This document shows positions 1 through 9,774 of a stretch of DNA of 64,000 nucleotides, piece by piece. The position numbers were made by a program, and so were the translations under genes. The notes under the pieces were generated by a model. The model made no database searches. It was not told the origin of the DNA and saw only the letters and a program-made list of their open reading frames with translations. Numbering within the stretch: position 1 is the first letter of the stretch; the number at the start of each line of letters is the position of its first letter. The DNA is from Escallonia rubra (Eukaryota; Streptophyta; Magnoliopsida; Escalloniales; Escalloniaceae). The DNA is taken from positions 157,045 to 221,044 of the forward strand of contig JAVXUO010003027.1 in the NCBI GenBank assembly GCA_033065855.1. The letters are read 5' to 3'.

Positions 1-132
1 AAAAAATTGCGAAAGTGTGCGTTGTGTAATAAGATGACTGATCATGACAAGAGAAACCATTATAAAGTGTTAGGTCTCGAACCTGGCATGGGATTCGAGG
101 AGGACGATGATGATGAAGAGTTTTGGGGTTAA
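1..132 (+). pseudogene. 3' end of FAR1-type Mutator transposase gene (window-truncated)
   Basis: Frame 1 is open from base 1 to a TAA at 130-132 and encodes 43 residues. They match the last residues of the complete transposase at 31590-33890 almost position for position: a CALCNKMTDHDKRNHY zinc-knuckle-like motif followed by an acidic tail (EEDDDDEE). The tail differs at the very end, where FWG replaces the EC of the other copy. Whether the gene is intact cannot be judged because its start is outside the window. The 3' flank to about 235 is also similar to the flank of the other copy. The gene converges on the minus-strand PMD-Ulp1 gene, with only the 167-bp array between them. Confidence 0.85.
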
Positions 133-239
133 TGTTTCAGTTGTATAACGAATAACTTTTATAATGAGCATAAATTTGTGATTTGGTTTGTTGAATCTTT
201 AATTTGTGATTTGGTTTGTGGATTATTGAAAAACCTCGT

Positions 240-845
240 AATTTTTTGCGTCACTTTTTTGCCTCCTTCGTTGCACCTCAGGCACGCTAGTTAGCCCATT
301 CGTAAGAATTTCGGCAAGATACGGGACACGTTATTTTTTGGGTTTTCCTATGGGAGGCCTATTCGGGCACACTTTAGGGCCCAATTCATAGCTTCCGAAA
401 AATCTCGTAATTTTTTTTGTCACTTTTTTTTTGTTCATTGCACCTCAGGCACGCTAGTTAGCCCATTCGTAAGAATTTCCGCACGATACCCGGCACCTTC
501 TTTTTTGGGTCTTCCTATGGGAGGCCTATTCGGGCACACTTTAGGGCCCAATTCATAGCTTCCGAAAAATCTCGTAATTTTTTTTGTCACTTTTTTTTTG
601 TTCATTGCACCTCAGGCACGCTAGTTAGCCCATTCGTAAGAATTTCGGCAAGATACGGGACACATTATTTTTTGGGTTTTCCTATGGGAGGCCTATTCGG
701 GCACACTTTAGGGCCCAATTCATAGCTTCCGAAAAATCTCGTAATTTTTTTTGTCACTTTTTTTTGTTCATTGCACCTCAGGCACGCTAGTTAGCCCATT
801 CGTAAGAATTTCGGCAAGATACGGGACACGTTATTTTTTGGGTTG
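240..845. repeat. 167-bp tandem array between convergent genes of element A
   Basis: About 3.6 head-to-tail copies. The marker CACGCTAGTTAGCCC occurs near 283, 450, 617 and 783, giving periods of 167, 167 and 166. Each unit begins with a T-rich stretch and has TTCGGCA(A)GATACG and GGGCCCAATTCATAGC near its middle and end. Two copies (period 166) follow the transposase of element B at about 33965-34250, so the array is an ancestral component of the family. The last copy runs into the minus-strand Ulp1 reading frame and supplies its C-terminal codons and stop. Confidence 0.9.
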
Positions 846-3684
846 TCCACGACGTATATCTGAGCACCTCCGAGCGAGCAATGTAGTCCATGTACTTGAG
901 GACGTAAATCCCGCAATCATGACTGTTATATTGCTTTGGTCGGTCCTGTATCATCTCGACCGTCCAATGCTCTACCGTCGAATTCCTGGTGATGGATTCC
1001 CCCGAATAATCTCGGCACGCTAGCGAGAAGATAGTAGTCTGCATCCAACAATAAAAAAAGGTCATCAATATATGTTACAATAAGAATATACTATGAGCCA
1101 AGGTCAACCGATAAAAACTAACCACTGCAGTGATGTACTCGCTGTATATCTGTGCCAGCGACCGAAAGGGAGAGTCCTCCCGTAGGCTATCGTATATGTT
1201 GACCGCTCTGTTTGCTGGATAGAGAACTAATAGGAACCAGTGGTGTTCATGATGGCAAGGTATCATGTCAAGGTTCGCATGAGCAACGTGACATTGATTG
1301 TCTGCGGTCAACAGGGCTAACAAGTTTCCAGCTGGTTTCCACTTACCCATGCCTGCCCCTCGCCTCCTCGATTCTGTTAACTCCCTCATGCTGGTCACCA
1401 TTAATGGGACAAGATAAGTGGGATACATGTTAAGCTTCAAATCTTCGCACTGGTTATAACGTAGCTCTCTAATCCGGAGCAGATCTATATAAGCGTTCAT
1501 GACAAAATTTGAAATATCTGTCTCCGGTGCCAACATTCTCACATCCGTGTGACCTAGCAATGTTCCAAGAGGAAAGTCTGTTGAATCGACAGGCTCAGGC
1601 CCGAAGTAGTGCCGGTCGATCCAATCCCGCTTCCATCGCCTCAATGGCTTTGTCGCTTGTCCTTTATCCGACCGGTTGCTTGGGCGCGAGGCCTGGATTC
1701 CTACTTGGGTCACCTGACTCTGGCGCTGAGAGTCGTACGTGTCATGAGGCAAGCGACTAGACGGCTCCCAGAATTCCCTCTGGGGCAAAGACGCGTCAGG
1801 AGGCAAGCGACTAGACAGCTCCCAGAACTCACTCTGGGGCACAAAGTCGTAGGTGTCAGGAGGCAAGAGACTAGACGGCTCCCACACCACACTCTGGGGC
1901 ACATCGTCGTACGCGTCCGGAGGCAAGGGACTAGACGGCTCCCCCAGGCCCTGACTCTGGGGCTGAGAGCCAAACGGGTCAGGAGGCAAGCGACTAGACG
2001 GTTCCCCTTGGTAACCCCGGTACGCAACACCAAAGTTGTGAAGATCAGTCTTGTACGCCTCAACGGAGCTCTTGAAACTGTCAGGCGCATGCGCAACATA
2101 CCAGTCAAACCGCTCGAGCTGCTTGAACATCTCAGTGCCCTTGTCAACCTAAAAACATGCATAGAAAAATCACCGTCATCATTTCAGGCATGGTCGAGAA
2201 GGTGCACAAATAAATATTGAAACGACACTAGAGTTGACTTACAATGCTCAATGCCCAGAACTGGTCATAGACCTCACGTGGCGCGTACGATGTCTTCCTC
2301 ACTTCGGAAGGGCGATTCACCCTCGTGCGCGTCACCCTGAGAAACCACTATAAGTATTCCTCAGTACTAATGCCGTCGTGCTTCAGCGATACAAGGCTAT
2401 CATACGTTTCCTGCCAGGTATTCCACTGTTGCACCTCGTCACCCAACAAAATCAAGGCATTAGCCACCTCGAAGTTCGGCCCTCGACCACCCCTGTATGG
2501 CCGCATGTCTACAGCGGGTTTTGGTATCCCCTGTGGACAGCCAGCTTGCTTCATAGCTCGATCGGGCATCTGAAACTCACATTCTTCGAAGTGAATGAGC
2601 GGCACCCGAACCAAACCTGCCAGCACGTACGACACCGGAAGTTGCCAACACCACTCATCCAACCGATGCATCACCTTGCCATATGGCTGCCACGTCACCT
2701 GGGATGCATCCATCATATCTAGTTCCCCCCGATAGAACATTAGATTGTGGTGAGGGTCTACCCGTCTACTCCGTTTGGGCCTAGGCCCCCAGGCCCACAC
2801 CCTAGGCCACGTCTCATCGGAATCAGCTACGGGCTGTGGACGACCCGTGGGTAGCCTCTCGTAAGACCAAACCTGTGAATGCAAACATAATATGGAATTA
2901 GTTATTAATCACGAATATATTGACACGTCAACGAAGAATATAAATGCTCAAACCTGTAACAGAGTGATGCAGGCGGCAATGGACTTGGCACCCTTTCTCG
3001 TAGCTTTGTGCAATGCTCGATATAGGTGCGCAAGGACAGCTGAACCCCACGAATACGAGTATACCTCCTCAAGATCCTCCAAGAACACCAAATACTTCGG
3101 ATGCACCGTGTTTTTTTTTGCGTCGGAAGTAATATAGATCCAATAATATACAAAAGGAATGCCTTCGTATACACCGAAAAATCATGAGGAGTGTATTCAT
3201 CCGGTAGCTCACCGTACTGCTCTCTCAGCCATTTAAGTTTTATGCCGTTGGTTGTAAGAGCATCCCTCGGAATTCCCGGAAAATACTGCCTAGCCATCGT
3301 CGCTATGGATGCAGACGTTCTACTCGAAGTAATGGGTCTACCGTGACATGGGATTCCAAGTATAAATCCAACGTCCTCTAATGTAATAGTCATTTCACCA
3401 AACCGGAAGTGAAATGAGTTCGTCTCGCCCCTCCATCGTTCAACTAGAGCGGATATAAGGCAATCGTCGTGCCGAGCCCAAATCCCGCAATCGGTGAACA
3501 CCGTCAAATTTTGATTGTGTAGTAGTTCTATTTGTTCCTCGTTCAGTACCCATTCATCGAGGTGACTTGTGCTTTGAATTGTTTCCAAAACACCCCTATC
3601 GACACCGTCAAATACGTGCCTCGCGACGTGGTCATCGTCATCGTATAGGATAGATGTATCATGAGGTCCAGGGTTGAAATCCAT
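787..3684 (-). pseudogene. Plant mobile domain - Ulp1-like cysteine protease gene (frameshift and stop)
   Basis: The proposed model has four coding exons: 3684-2954, 2872-2243, 2148-1123 and 1038-787. The introns are short GT-AG (81, 94 and 84 nt) and keep the frame apart from two lesions. Exons 1-2 encode a plant mobile domain: GPHDTS start, LGIPCHGRPIT, then YSWGSAVLAHLYR, then VWSYERLP. Exon 3 has a proline-rich repeat tract and the first half of a Ulp1/C48 fold (HHWFLLVLYP with catalytic His; NIYDS with Asp). Exon 4 has SHDCGIYVLKYMD with the catalytic Cys. Plant mobile domains are known from MAIN/MAIL proteins and from transposons; Ulp1-type proteases cleave SUMO-like modifiers and occur in some plant Mutator-like elements. 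Lesions: a one-base shortfall in the run of nine A (T at 3111-3119), and an in-frame TAG at 2350-2348 just before a tryptophan. Both are single-base changes, so assembly error in the homopolymer is possible. The ATG at 3684 sits two bases after a good acceptor (3687). Confidence 0.8.
1738..2010 (-). repeat. In-frame proline-rich tandem repeat in PMD-Ulp1 exon 3
   Basis: Five units carry the core AGGCAAGNGACTAGACGG on + (starts near 1746, 1800, 1860, 1920, 1983). Spacings are about 54, 60, 60 and 63 bases, all multiples of three. On - they encode repeats of the type EPSSRLPPDxYDxxPQSxxW, about 18-21 residues each. They lie between the mobile domain and the protease and look like a flexible linker. 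Length changes by whole codons suggest that the tract expanded while the frame was under selection. Confidence 0.85.
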
Positions 3685-3686
3685 AT

Positions 3687-5484
3687 CTGTAAGAACAAAA
3701 TATAATCGTAAACTAACTTAGCGTCCATAATATTTACATTCCGAAACCTTAACTGAATCGTTAACCTAGCTTACCAACGCAATAACAATAGTCATTAAAT
3801 CATTACTTTAATGTATGAAAACCATTCCTCACTTCCCACCACTCCCCCTGCTTAATAACCCTAGCCCCCTTCGCTCGGGTTCGCCTACATTTACGTACTG
3901 AAAATACGTTCGAAAAAGTTGACAGTGTAAAATTACGAAAATACCCCTCTCGGGCGGCGAATTACCAAAATGCCCCCTGGCATCGAGAAAAATCTCAAAA
4001 GTGCTTTAAGACGCTATTCTAAGGTTGCTGAGTTCATCCTTGATCTAAAAAGCATTTTAGGGATTTTTCGTCAAAAAATCCCGAACCGGTGTCCGGATCG
4101 AGCGCTTAAAAGCCCGTTCGGCAAAAAATTGCTACCGGCTTCGGAATGCCCCGAATTCGTGGGGAATGGAACTTCCCATCTTCGCTAGGGTTTGCTTACA
4201 TTTACGGACTGAAAAGACGTTCGAAAAAGTTGACAGCGTAAAATTACGAAAATACCCCTCTCGGGCGGCGAATTACCAAAATGCCCCCTGGCATCGGGAA
4301 AAATCTCAAAAGTGCTTTAAGACGCTATTCTAAGGTTGCTGAGTTCATCCTTGATCTAAAAAGCATTTTAGGGATTTTTCGTCAAAAAATTCCGAACCGG
4401 TGTCCGGATCGAGCGCTTAAAAGCCCGTTCGGCAAAAAATTGCTACCGGCTTCGGAATGGCCCGAATTCCTGGGGAATGGAACTTTCCAACATCCTAGGG
4501 TTCTCAAAAAAAATTCGCGCGAAATCGCGCTAGCTTGATATTTTAAATTACACTGCGAAGTTACAAGGTTGCGCGTATCAGTTAACCCCTTTCCAGTCTT
4601 TGGAAAAATCTGAAATTTTTACCTGATACAGATCTTTTAAAAATAACTAGGGTCTCTTTTTTTCACTTTCGTAAAATCGAGCTCTAGCTATTTTTTATAA
4701 ATTCGTGAAAAACTGTCTAATTAAGTTTTCACCTTTAGCGACCCCAACGCCCCGCGAATCGGCTTCAAATCAGCCTTTCAGGTTGTTTGCTTACATTTAC
4801 GGACTGAAAAGACGTTCGAAAAAGTTGACAGCGTAAAATTACGAAAATACCCCTCTCGGGCGGCGAATTACCAAAATGCCCCCTGGCATCGGGAAAAATC
4901 TCAAAAGTGCTTTAAGACGCTATTCTAAGGTTGCTGAGTTCATCCTTGATCTAAAAAGCATTTTAGGGATTTTTCGTCAAAAAATCCCGAACCGGTGTCC
5001 GGATCGAGCGCTTAAAAGCCCGTTCGGCAAAAAATTGCTACCGGCTTCGGAATGGCCCGAATTCCTGGGGAATGGAACTTTCCAACATCCTAGGGTTCTC
5101 AAAAAAATTTCGCGCGAAATCGCGCTAGCTTGATATTTTAAATTACACTGCGAAGTTACAAGGTTGCGCGTATCAGTTAACCCCTTTCCAGTCTTTGGAA
5201 AAATCTGAAATTTTTACCTGATACAGATATTTTAAAAATAACTAGGGTCTCTTTTTTGCACTTTGGCAAAATCTAGCTCTAGATATTTTTTATAAATTCG
5301 TGAAAGATCATAATTTTGACGCCCTAAAAAATCGCTATTTTCGAATCTTTCGAATGTAATACCCCGATTTGTAAAAACGTAATTTTGACGCCCTAAACAC
5401 GAATTTTAGACTATGGTAAGAACAATTTAAGCGTACGAACAATTTAAATTAACATTGAATTATAAGAAAATTCAAAATACTTAC
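3687..5484 (-). other. Predicted leader intron of the PMD-Ulp1 gene, inside the terminal repeat
   Basis: On -, a GTAAGT donor lies at 5484-5479 after TCAAGTCAAAACAA, and an acceptor (TTGTTCTTACAG) ends at 3687, two bases before the ATG. The same donor with the same exon sequence occurs at 29541 in element B, ahead of the transposase. The intron is about 1.8 kb and contains the large direct repeats listed separately. This is predicted from splice consensus and conservation between A and B, not from transcripts. Confidence 0.6.
3893..5330. repeat. Large direct repeats in terminal region of element A
   Basis: Three units begin with CTTACATTTACGGACTGAAA or a close variant at about 3890, 4191 and 4789. 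Units 2 and 3 are about 598 and 540 bp and nearly identical. Unit 1 is cut at about 300 bp. Each contains the same roughly 250-bp core, including CCCCTGGCATCG and CCGAACCGGTGTCCGGATCG. One copy is present in inverted orientation at about 30400-30900 in element B. Short open frames of 72-85 codons inside the cores are repeat-borne and do not look like genes. Confidence 0.85.
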
Positions 5485-5634
5485 TTGTTTTGACTTGAAA
5501 AAAATGACGAAGAAATCCACCGATCTTCTTCTAGCGGTTATCCACCGATCTTCTTCTAGCGTAAAATTTGTTTCGCTCGTATTGGTGAGATAGGGAGGAT
5601 GAGGAGAGTGCAAGAAATAATGCGGGGAAGAGGG

Positions 5635-5642
5635 ATTTTATA
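5635..5642 (-). promoter_or_regulatory. TATA box of the terminal-repeat promoter, element A
   Basis: TATAAAAT on -, about 30 bases upstream of a pyrimidine-rich stretch and about 150 bases upstream of the predicted splice donor at 5484. The equivalent site in B is TTTATAAT at 29339, in similar surroundings (CACTTTTCT upstream, ATCTCACC downstream). Confidence 0.55.
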
Positions 5643-5689
5643 GACAGAAAAGTGGGGGGAAAGGACCGAATAATGCAGGGGGAGCCGTG

Positions 5690-5880
5690 GAAGGGGGGGG
5701 GGGCAAGCCATCTTGTGCCATGTGTCGAAGAGGGGTGGGGGCCAAGGGGAGGGAGGAGGTCACGGGTGGGAGGGGGAAGAGGGGTGGGGGCCCGGGGGGG
5801 GGGAATCTGCCGCAAGTGGTGGGGGCCAAGGGAGGGAGAAGGCCACGGGGGGGGGGGGGAAGAGGGGTGGGGGCCACGGG
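5690..5880. repeat. G-rich degenerate repeat upstream of the promoter
   Basis: Repeated blocks of AGAGGGGTGGGGGCC with G runs of 7-11, for example near 5693, 5795 and 5848. On + this has strong G-quadruplex potential; on - it is the C-rich side directly upstream of the TATA box. Element B has C runs (about 29029-29046, 29160) in the corresponding position. Confidence 0.75.
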
Positions 5881-5894
5881 GGTTACTGCCGAAG

Positions 5895-6125
5895 TGGGCA
5901 GCAATTGGCCTTGGGCCAATCGCAAGAAATACATGCGATTGGCCCAAAGTCAATCGCATGATAGTCTTGCGATTGGCTTTGGGCCAATCGCATGTATGTC
6001 TTGCGATTGGCTTTGGATTGGCCCAAAAGCCAATTGCGGCTCCTCTGCGGCTCCTCTGTGGCCCACTTTGGCCCAATTGCGGCTCAAATTTTTTTTTTTG
6101 CAATCGCATGTATTAGTGGCGATTC
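5895..6125. repeat. Subterminal palindrome array of element A
   Basis: Several imperfect palindromes have arms TGCGATTGG / CCAATCGCA around a core of about 7-9 bases (for example 5933-5957 and 5968-5992), plus half-copies to 6040 and near 6100. They occupy the last 300 bases before the element end, like the palindrome arrays of elements B, C and D, but their sequence is different. Confidence 0.8.
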
Positions 6126-6171
6126 GGTGGGAAATTTTTTTTTTCCCACCGGTCGATGGGGATCGCCCCCC

Positions 6172-6194
6172 ATATATATATATATATATATATA
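6172..6194. repeat. (AT)n tract at the right end of element A, cut by a Helitron
   Basis: About 23 bases of (AT)n directly follow the last C of element A. The tract is interrupted after an A by the Helitron at 6195-9267 and resumes at 9268-9301, so the original microsatellite was roughly 57 bases or longer. Confidence 0.8.
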
Positions 6195-8026
6195 TCATAT
6201 CATATAAATATATAATAGACGAAGCATTGTGCGTCGTGGAGACGACACGTAAGCTTTTTTTGTGTTCTTTTTCCTTTTTAGCCCTTTTAATTTTGCGACA
6301 CGTCATCCACTTTTACTTATGCCACACGTCATCATGTTTGTTTTGGTATTTATTAAAATCACCCATGCTTCATGCCTTTTTACTATAATTTATTATTTAA
6401 AAATTCGCATCAGATTTTTTGAACTCATTGTTGCTTGCCAAATGAGATTCAATTTTCATTCCTAGACTGTTCTTTTAAAACGAAACTCTTTTAACCGACC
6501 ATCACACACATCAGAGCTCATCTCTGCTTGCCAAATAGGATTTATCTTTCATCCAACTTCCATTGTGAGACTCTCATCTTATTCTAGAACTCTCCCAACC
6601 AGAAGACTCCTTCCGTCTAAGCAGCTCTTGGACTTCTACTAAGCAGAGAAGACTCCTTAAGTCAAACTCCTCTTCCTTCACAGCACACACTCGAACTCTG
6701 CCACGCACGCCCTCGCCGTCTCTATACCAGGTAACCCTGCCACTCTCTTTCTTTGGTGGAGTGCGATCACTTATTGCAAGCATGAATTGAGCTTGCTGTT
6801 TTTCATATGCGAGGGGTTCGATTGAATTTATGGTTAAAATTCATTACCTCTGGTTAGTTGTTGGAGTTTACATGATAGATCGTTTGTAGGAGTATATGTG
6901 CAAGTTACATGTATACATATATATGGGTTTTGGGGGATGGGGTGGGAGTCAAAAGAGCCTTTTCATGGTAAAATATAAACTTGCATTTAATCCTAAGACC
7001 TAGCAGCATACTAATGAACTCTCTTGGGTTGAAATTAAAAACTGAGTTGAGAAATAGAAAAAGAGTATCAATTCTCAGAATCCATATTTTAGTCTCCTTT
7101 TTGGTAGATAGAGATTTCTGCTTACCCGTGGAATGCTGTAATAAGTCTTCTCTTTCATACATGATTATGCTTTTGCATGAACTATTGGAGGCATGCTGGA
7201 CTACAAGCTTGACAAAGCTGCATAGCTCAAACTGTTAAGATCCTTCTCTCTCTCTCTCTTTTGGTTTTTGTTGGTACGATGCCTGAGTACGAGTGTTAAT
7301 TTTGGTTTAGGTTAATGCTTTTTCTGTACATTTTCCACTATAAGGATCCCCTCTGCAATTTTAGCAAAAAGAACATATATATTGAACTCATTAGGTTGAC
7401 TTTGAAGTAGTTCGTACTTAGTATGCTTCATAACATAATGATAGTGCTCCACGTTTAGGTTCTAATTGCGGCCAATTTTTTTCCTTTTTTGTGTATTTCT
7501 TTAGAGTGGCGTGATGTTCCAAAAACTGTGTAAATAGGAGGTGATAATGTCATATGTTCAGGAAGTATGCATAGTTGTATACATTGATAAAACTTCACAA
7601 GTAGTGGTCGTTTTCTCTTTCCAGCCTAAGATTGTTTCTAACTTTTCATTATACTTCTAGGCATAGAATTAAACCAATAGGGATTTTTAAATTCTAATTT
7701 GTTGCACCAACATTGTATATATGCACCTTACTTCTGATTAAACAATTGCATTTTTACTGCTTGCAAGATGTGTATTTAAGTACAAATTTAAAAGACATCT
7801 TTAGCCAAATTGTGTATAAATGAGTTTAGTAATAAAACAAAAGTGTATCTATAGGATTGTGCTGACATAGTACATTTTCCTTATAAATAATGGATTATGC
7901 AGACATATTAGCCCATAGATCTCTTAGTAGGGAAAGAAATATGCTTTTTTAAATTCTTTAGTTGACATGATAAAATTAAGAATGAAAAGGAAACATTAGG
8001 TTACAAAAATATTTTTTAACGATCAG

Positions 8027-8197
8027 GTTCCTCAAAAGAAATTTTTTATGCCATGCATTTGGTTCTTGAATCACCATTGGTCAGACATTATGTTATTGAT
8101 TCTACTAATGAATTGGAATATAATTTTGTTGCTTAACCATTTGGGCTTTTCTGGAAGGGTGAGAGAGTCGCTCATTTGCTCTATGAAATTGCCAAAG
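8027..8197 (+). pseudogene. Captured exon of an unrecognised gene inside Helitron H0
   Basis: A 171-base segment is bounded by a plausible acceptor (TTTTTTAACGATCAG, AG at 8025-8026) and a strong donor (AAG/GTATGT, GT at 8198-8199). In the frame through GCC ATG CAT it encodes a coherent peptide containing YAMHLVLESPLVRHYVIDS and, after a single in-frame TAA, PFGLFWKGERVAHLLYEIAK. Uninterrupted sense on both sides of one stop, together with correct splice signals, points to a decayed host exon. I do not recognise the family. Confidence 0.45.
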
Positions 8198-8394
8198 GTA
8201 TGTTTTTTTTTTTTTAGGAATCTTATCTTCCAGGCTTTACCGTAAATTTAGGACAATCAAAAAAAGAAATACAAGCTATAACTTTGGAGGAGGGATAATA
8301 CCATTTTTTTTATTTGCTCCTAACTTATCTTCAGTGATCACTTAAGACATCTACACTTACCAACAGCACAAGTAAAGCTTATTGGACTCATTTG

Positions 8395-9070
8395 GTAGTG
8401 ATAGGAACGAGAAGCGGTGTTAGGGACAGTACTGGTGGTGGTCGTCGTGATAACAGCAACTTGGTGTTTATGGCGGTAATCACATTGATATAAAATCAAT
8501 AGTTGTGGTCACAACAATGGTAGGTGAGGTGGTTGTAGTGACAGTGGTAGCATTAAGGTGGTCGACATAATAGTGCAATAGCGGTAAAGAAATGATGTTA
8601 TAAATTAGGAATGGACCAACATGAATATTAAGTCCTAGGACTAGGAGATCATTAATAGTTCTTTAGGATTTCCCTCCAATCATGTTTTTGTTCCCCACCG
8701 TAGTGATAGTTGTGTGGCAATAGCACTGGTAGTAGCAATAGTGATGGTTGTGGTGGCAATAGGTTTTTTTTATTGATGCTAGCAAGACAGTGCTGGTAGT
8801 GATTTTTTATTGTTACTAGCAACACAGTGCTGACACATGTGATAGCATCGTGTGGTTGGTGTGTAGCGACGCTGAAGGTGGCAATGGTAATAATAGCAGT
8901 GGTGTGATTGATAATTGGGTAATTATAGGTGTGATAAGCGATGGCAGGGTATGCAATGGTGATGGTTATGGTGGTGGTAATAATATCGATAAAATAGTAA
9001 ATATAGCATGACGGTGTTGATGGCAGTGATGATCGCTGTCTTGATAGCAATGGTGGTTAAGAGTCATAGT
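8395..9070. repeat. Degenerate GTG/GGT-rich tract in Helitron H0
   Basis: Irregular repetition of GTGGTGGT, GTAGTAGT and GATGGTG triplets with no long open frame on + and a threonine/isoleucine-rich frame on - (9050-8652) that follows from the triplet bias. I see no gene in it. Confidence 0.6.
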
Positions 9071-9266
9071 AGTAGTAGCAGTAAGATGTTAGCAATGACA
9101 TTTAAATTCGCTTCATGCAAATACAAATAAAGCATAGTTCAAAAATTATCGACATAACGCCTAAATACCCAACTTTAACTCCACCCAGATATAATGACAC
9201 TCAAACGTACGGATATATAAGTCATAAAATATAACCAACCCGGTCCTTGCCCGGGTTACCGGACTA

Positions 9267-9267
<1 letters not shown>

Positions 9268-9301
<34 letters not shown>
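9268..9301. repeat. (TA)n microsatellite, right part
   Basis: Thirty-four bases of TA repeat immediately downstream of Helitron H0; the continuation of 6172-6194 before the Helitron insertion. Confidence 0.85.
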
Positions 9302-9302
<1 letters not shown>

Positions 9303-9706
9303 CTCAAACCTTCGTTTAGAATTGCGACATGTGGATTTTAGAACTCTATCTTTGCGACAAGTAGGATTTTTTAGGAACATTCTTCTTCTGCCACGTAAGC
9401 TTCAACTTTGCATGTGGTAGTTCCCCAACTTAATTGGTCTCTTCATTTAGAGTCCAACTTTTTTAAATTAGATATATACAATTCAAGAATCCTATTTGTT
9501 TTGATGTCTTTTTTATTTTCTACCTTATTTAACTCTTTCCTATGATTTATTATTGAAAAATTCGTAGGTATAATTTACCATATATTTGTAAACTTCATAA
9601 AATTAAAAAGCCAATGATACACCTTATAAAATTCTACCTAATCACTATACTTATATATTAAACCTTAATTTTGATTATTAACACCTTATAAGATTCAAGA
9701 ATCCTA
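9303..9706. repeat. About 400-bp repeat, copy 1 (Helitron-type flanking repeat)
   Basis: Begins CTCAAACCTTCGTTTAGAAT and ends GATTCAAGAATCCTA. It is closely repeated at 14473-14890 and again, more divergently, to 15360. The internal motif AATCCTATTTGTTTT near 9490 shows the unoccupied form of the site used by Helitron H1. Confidence 0.8.
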
Positions 9707-9774
9707 TCTTTATAATATATAATAAGCGAAGCGAGAGTTTCTTTGTACGACACATCATCACAGAGATATGATTA

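Larger units (their letters stand above)
1..6171. mobile_element. Mutator-like element A, right portion (FAR1-type transposase plus PMD-Ulp1 gene)
   Basis: This is the right part of a large Mutator-like element whose left end lies outside the window. Seen in order: the last codons of a FAR1-type transposase on + (1-132), a 167-bp tandem array (about 240-850), a plant-mobile-domain/Ulp1 gene on - (787-3684), and a terminal region (3690-6171). Read on -, the terminal region matches the region upstream of the transposase in element B (28675-31150), so A appears to have long terminal inverted repeats with two convergent genes between them, the layout known for maize MuDR. The last element base is the C run at 6166-6171, directly followed by (AT)n. 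Read inward on -, the terminus resembles B: a short G run, CGATCC, then ACCGGTGG. That the left terminus exists is inferred. Confidence 0.75.
6195..9267 (+). mobile_element. Non-autonomous Helitron H0, inserted in (TA)n
   Basis: The 5' end is TC at 6195 followed by an AT-rich stretch and AGACGAAGC, similar to the other two Helitrons here. The 3' end has a hairpin (AACCCGG ... CCGGGTT, 9238-9258) a few bases before CTAG at 9264-9267. Insertion lies between A (6194) and T (9268), as known for Helitrons. No Rep/helicase frame is present. The interior holds captured-looking sequence: a pyrimidine-rich leader-like stretch ending in CCAG/GTAACC near 6730, an exon at 8027-8197 and a GTG-rich tract at 8395-9070. 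Confidence 0.7.

Noticed and set aside
240..850. CRISPR-like array
   Set aside because: The units are contiguous 167-bp tandem repeats without spacers, in a plant transposon.
3970..5133. Three similar open frames of 72-85 codons (MPPGI(E/G)KNLKSALRRY...) suggesting a small gene family
   Set aside because: They coincide with the direct-repeat core of the terminal region, recur inverted in element B, show no domain and lie in a predicted leader intron.
5531..6388. Long proline- or glycine-rich frames on both strands
   Set aside because: They arise from G/C runs and palindromes near the end of element A; composition explains them.
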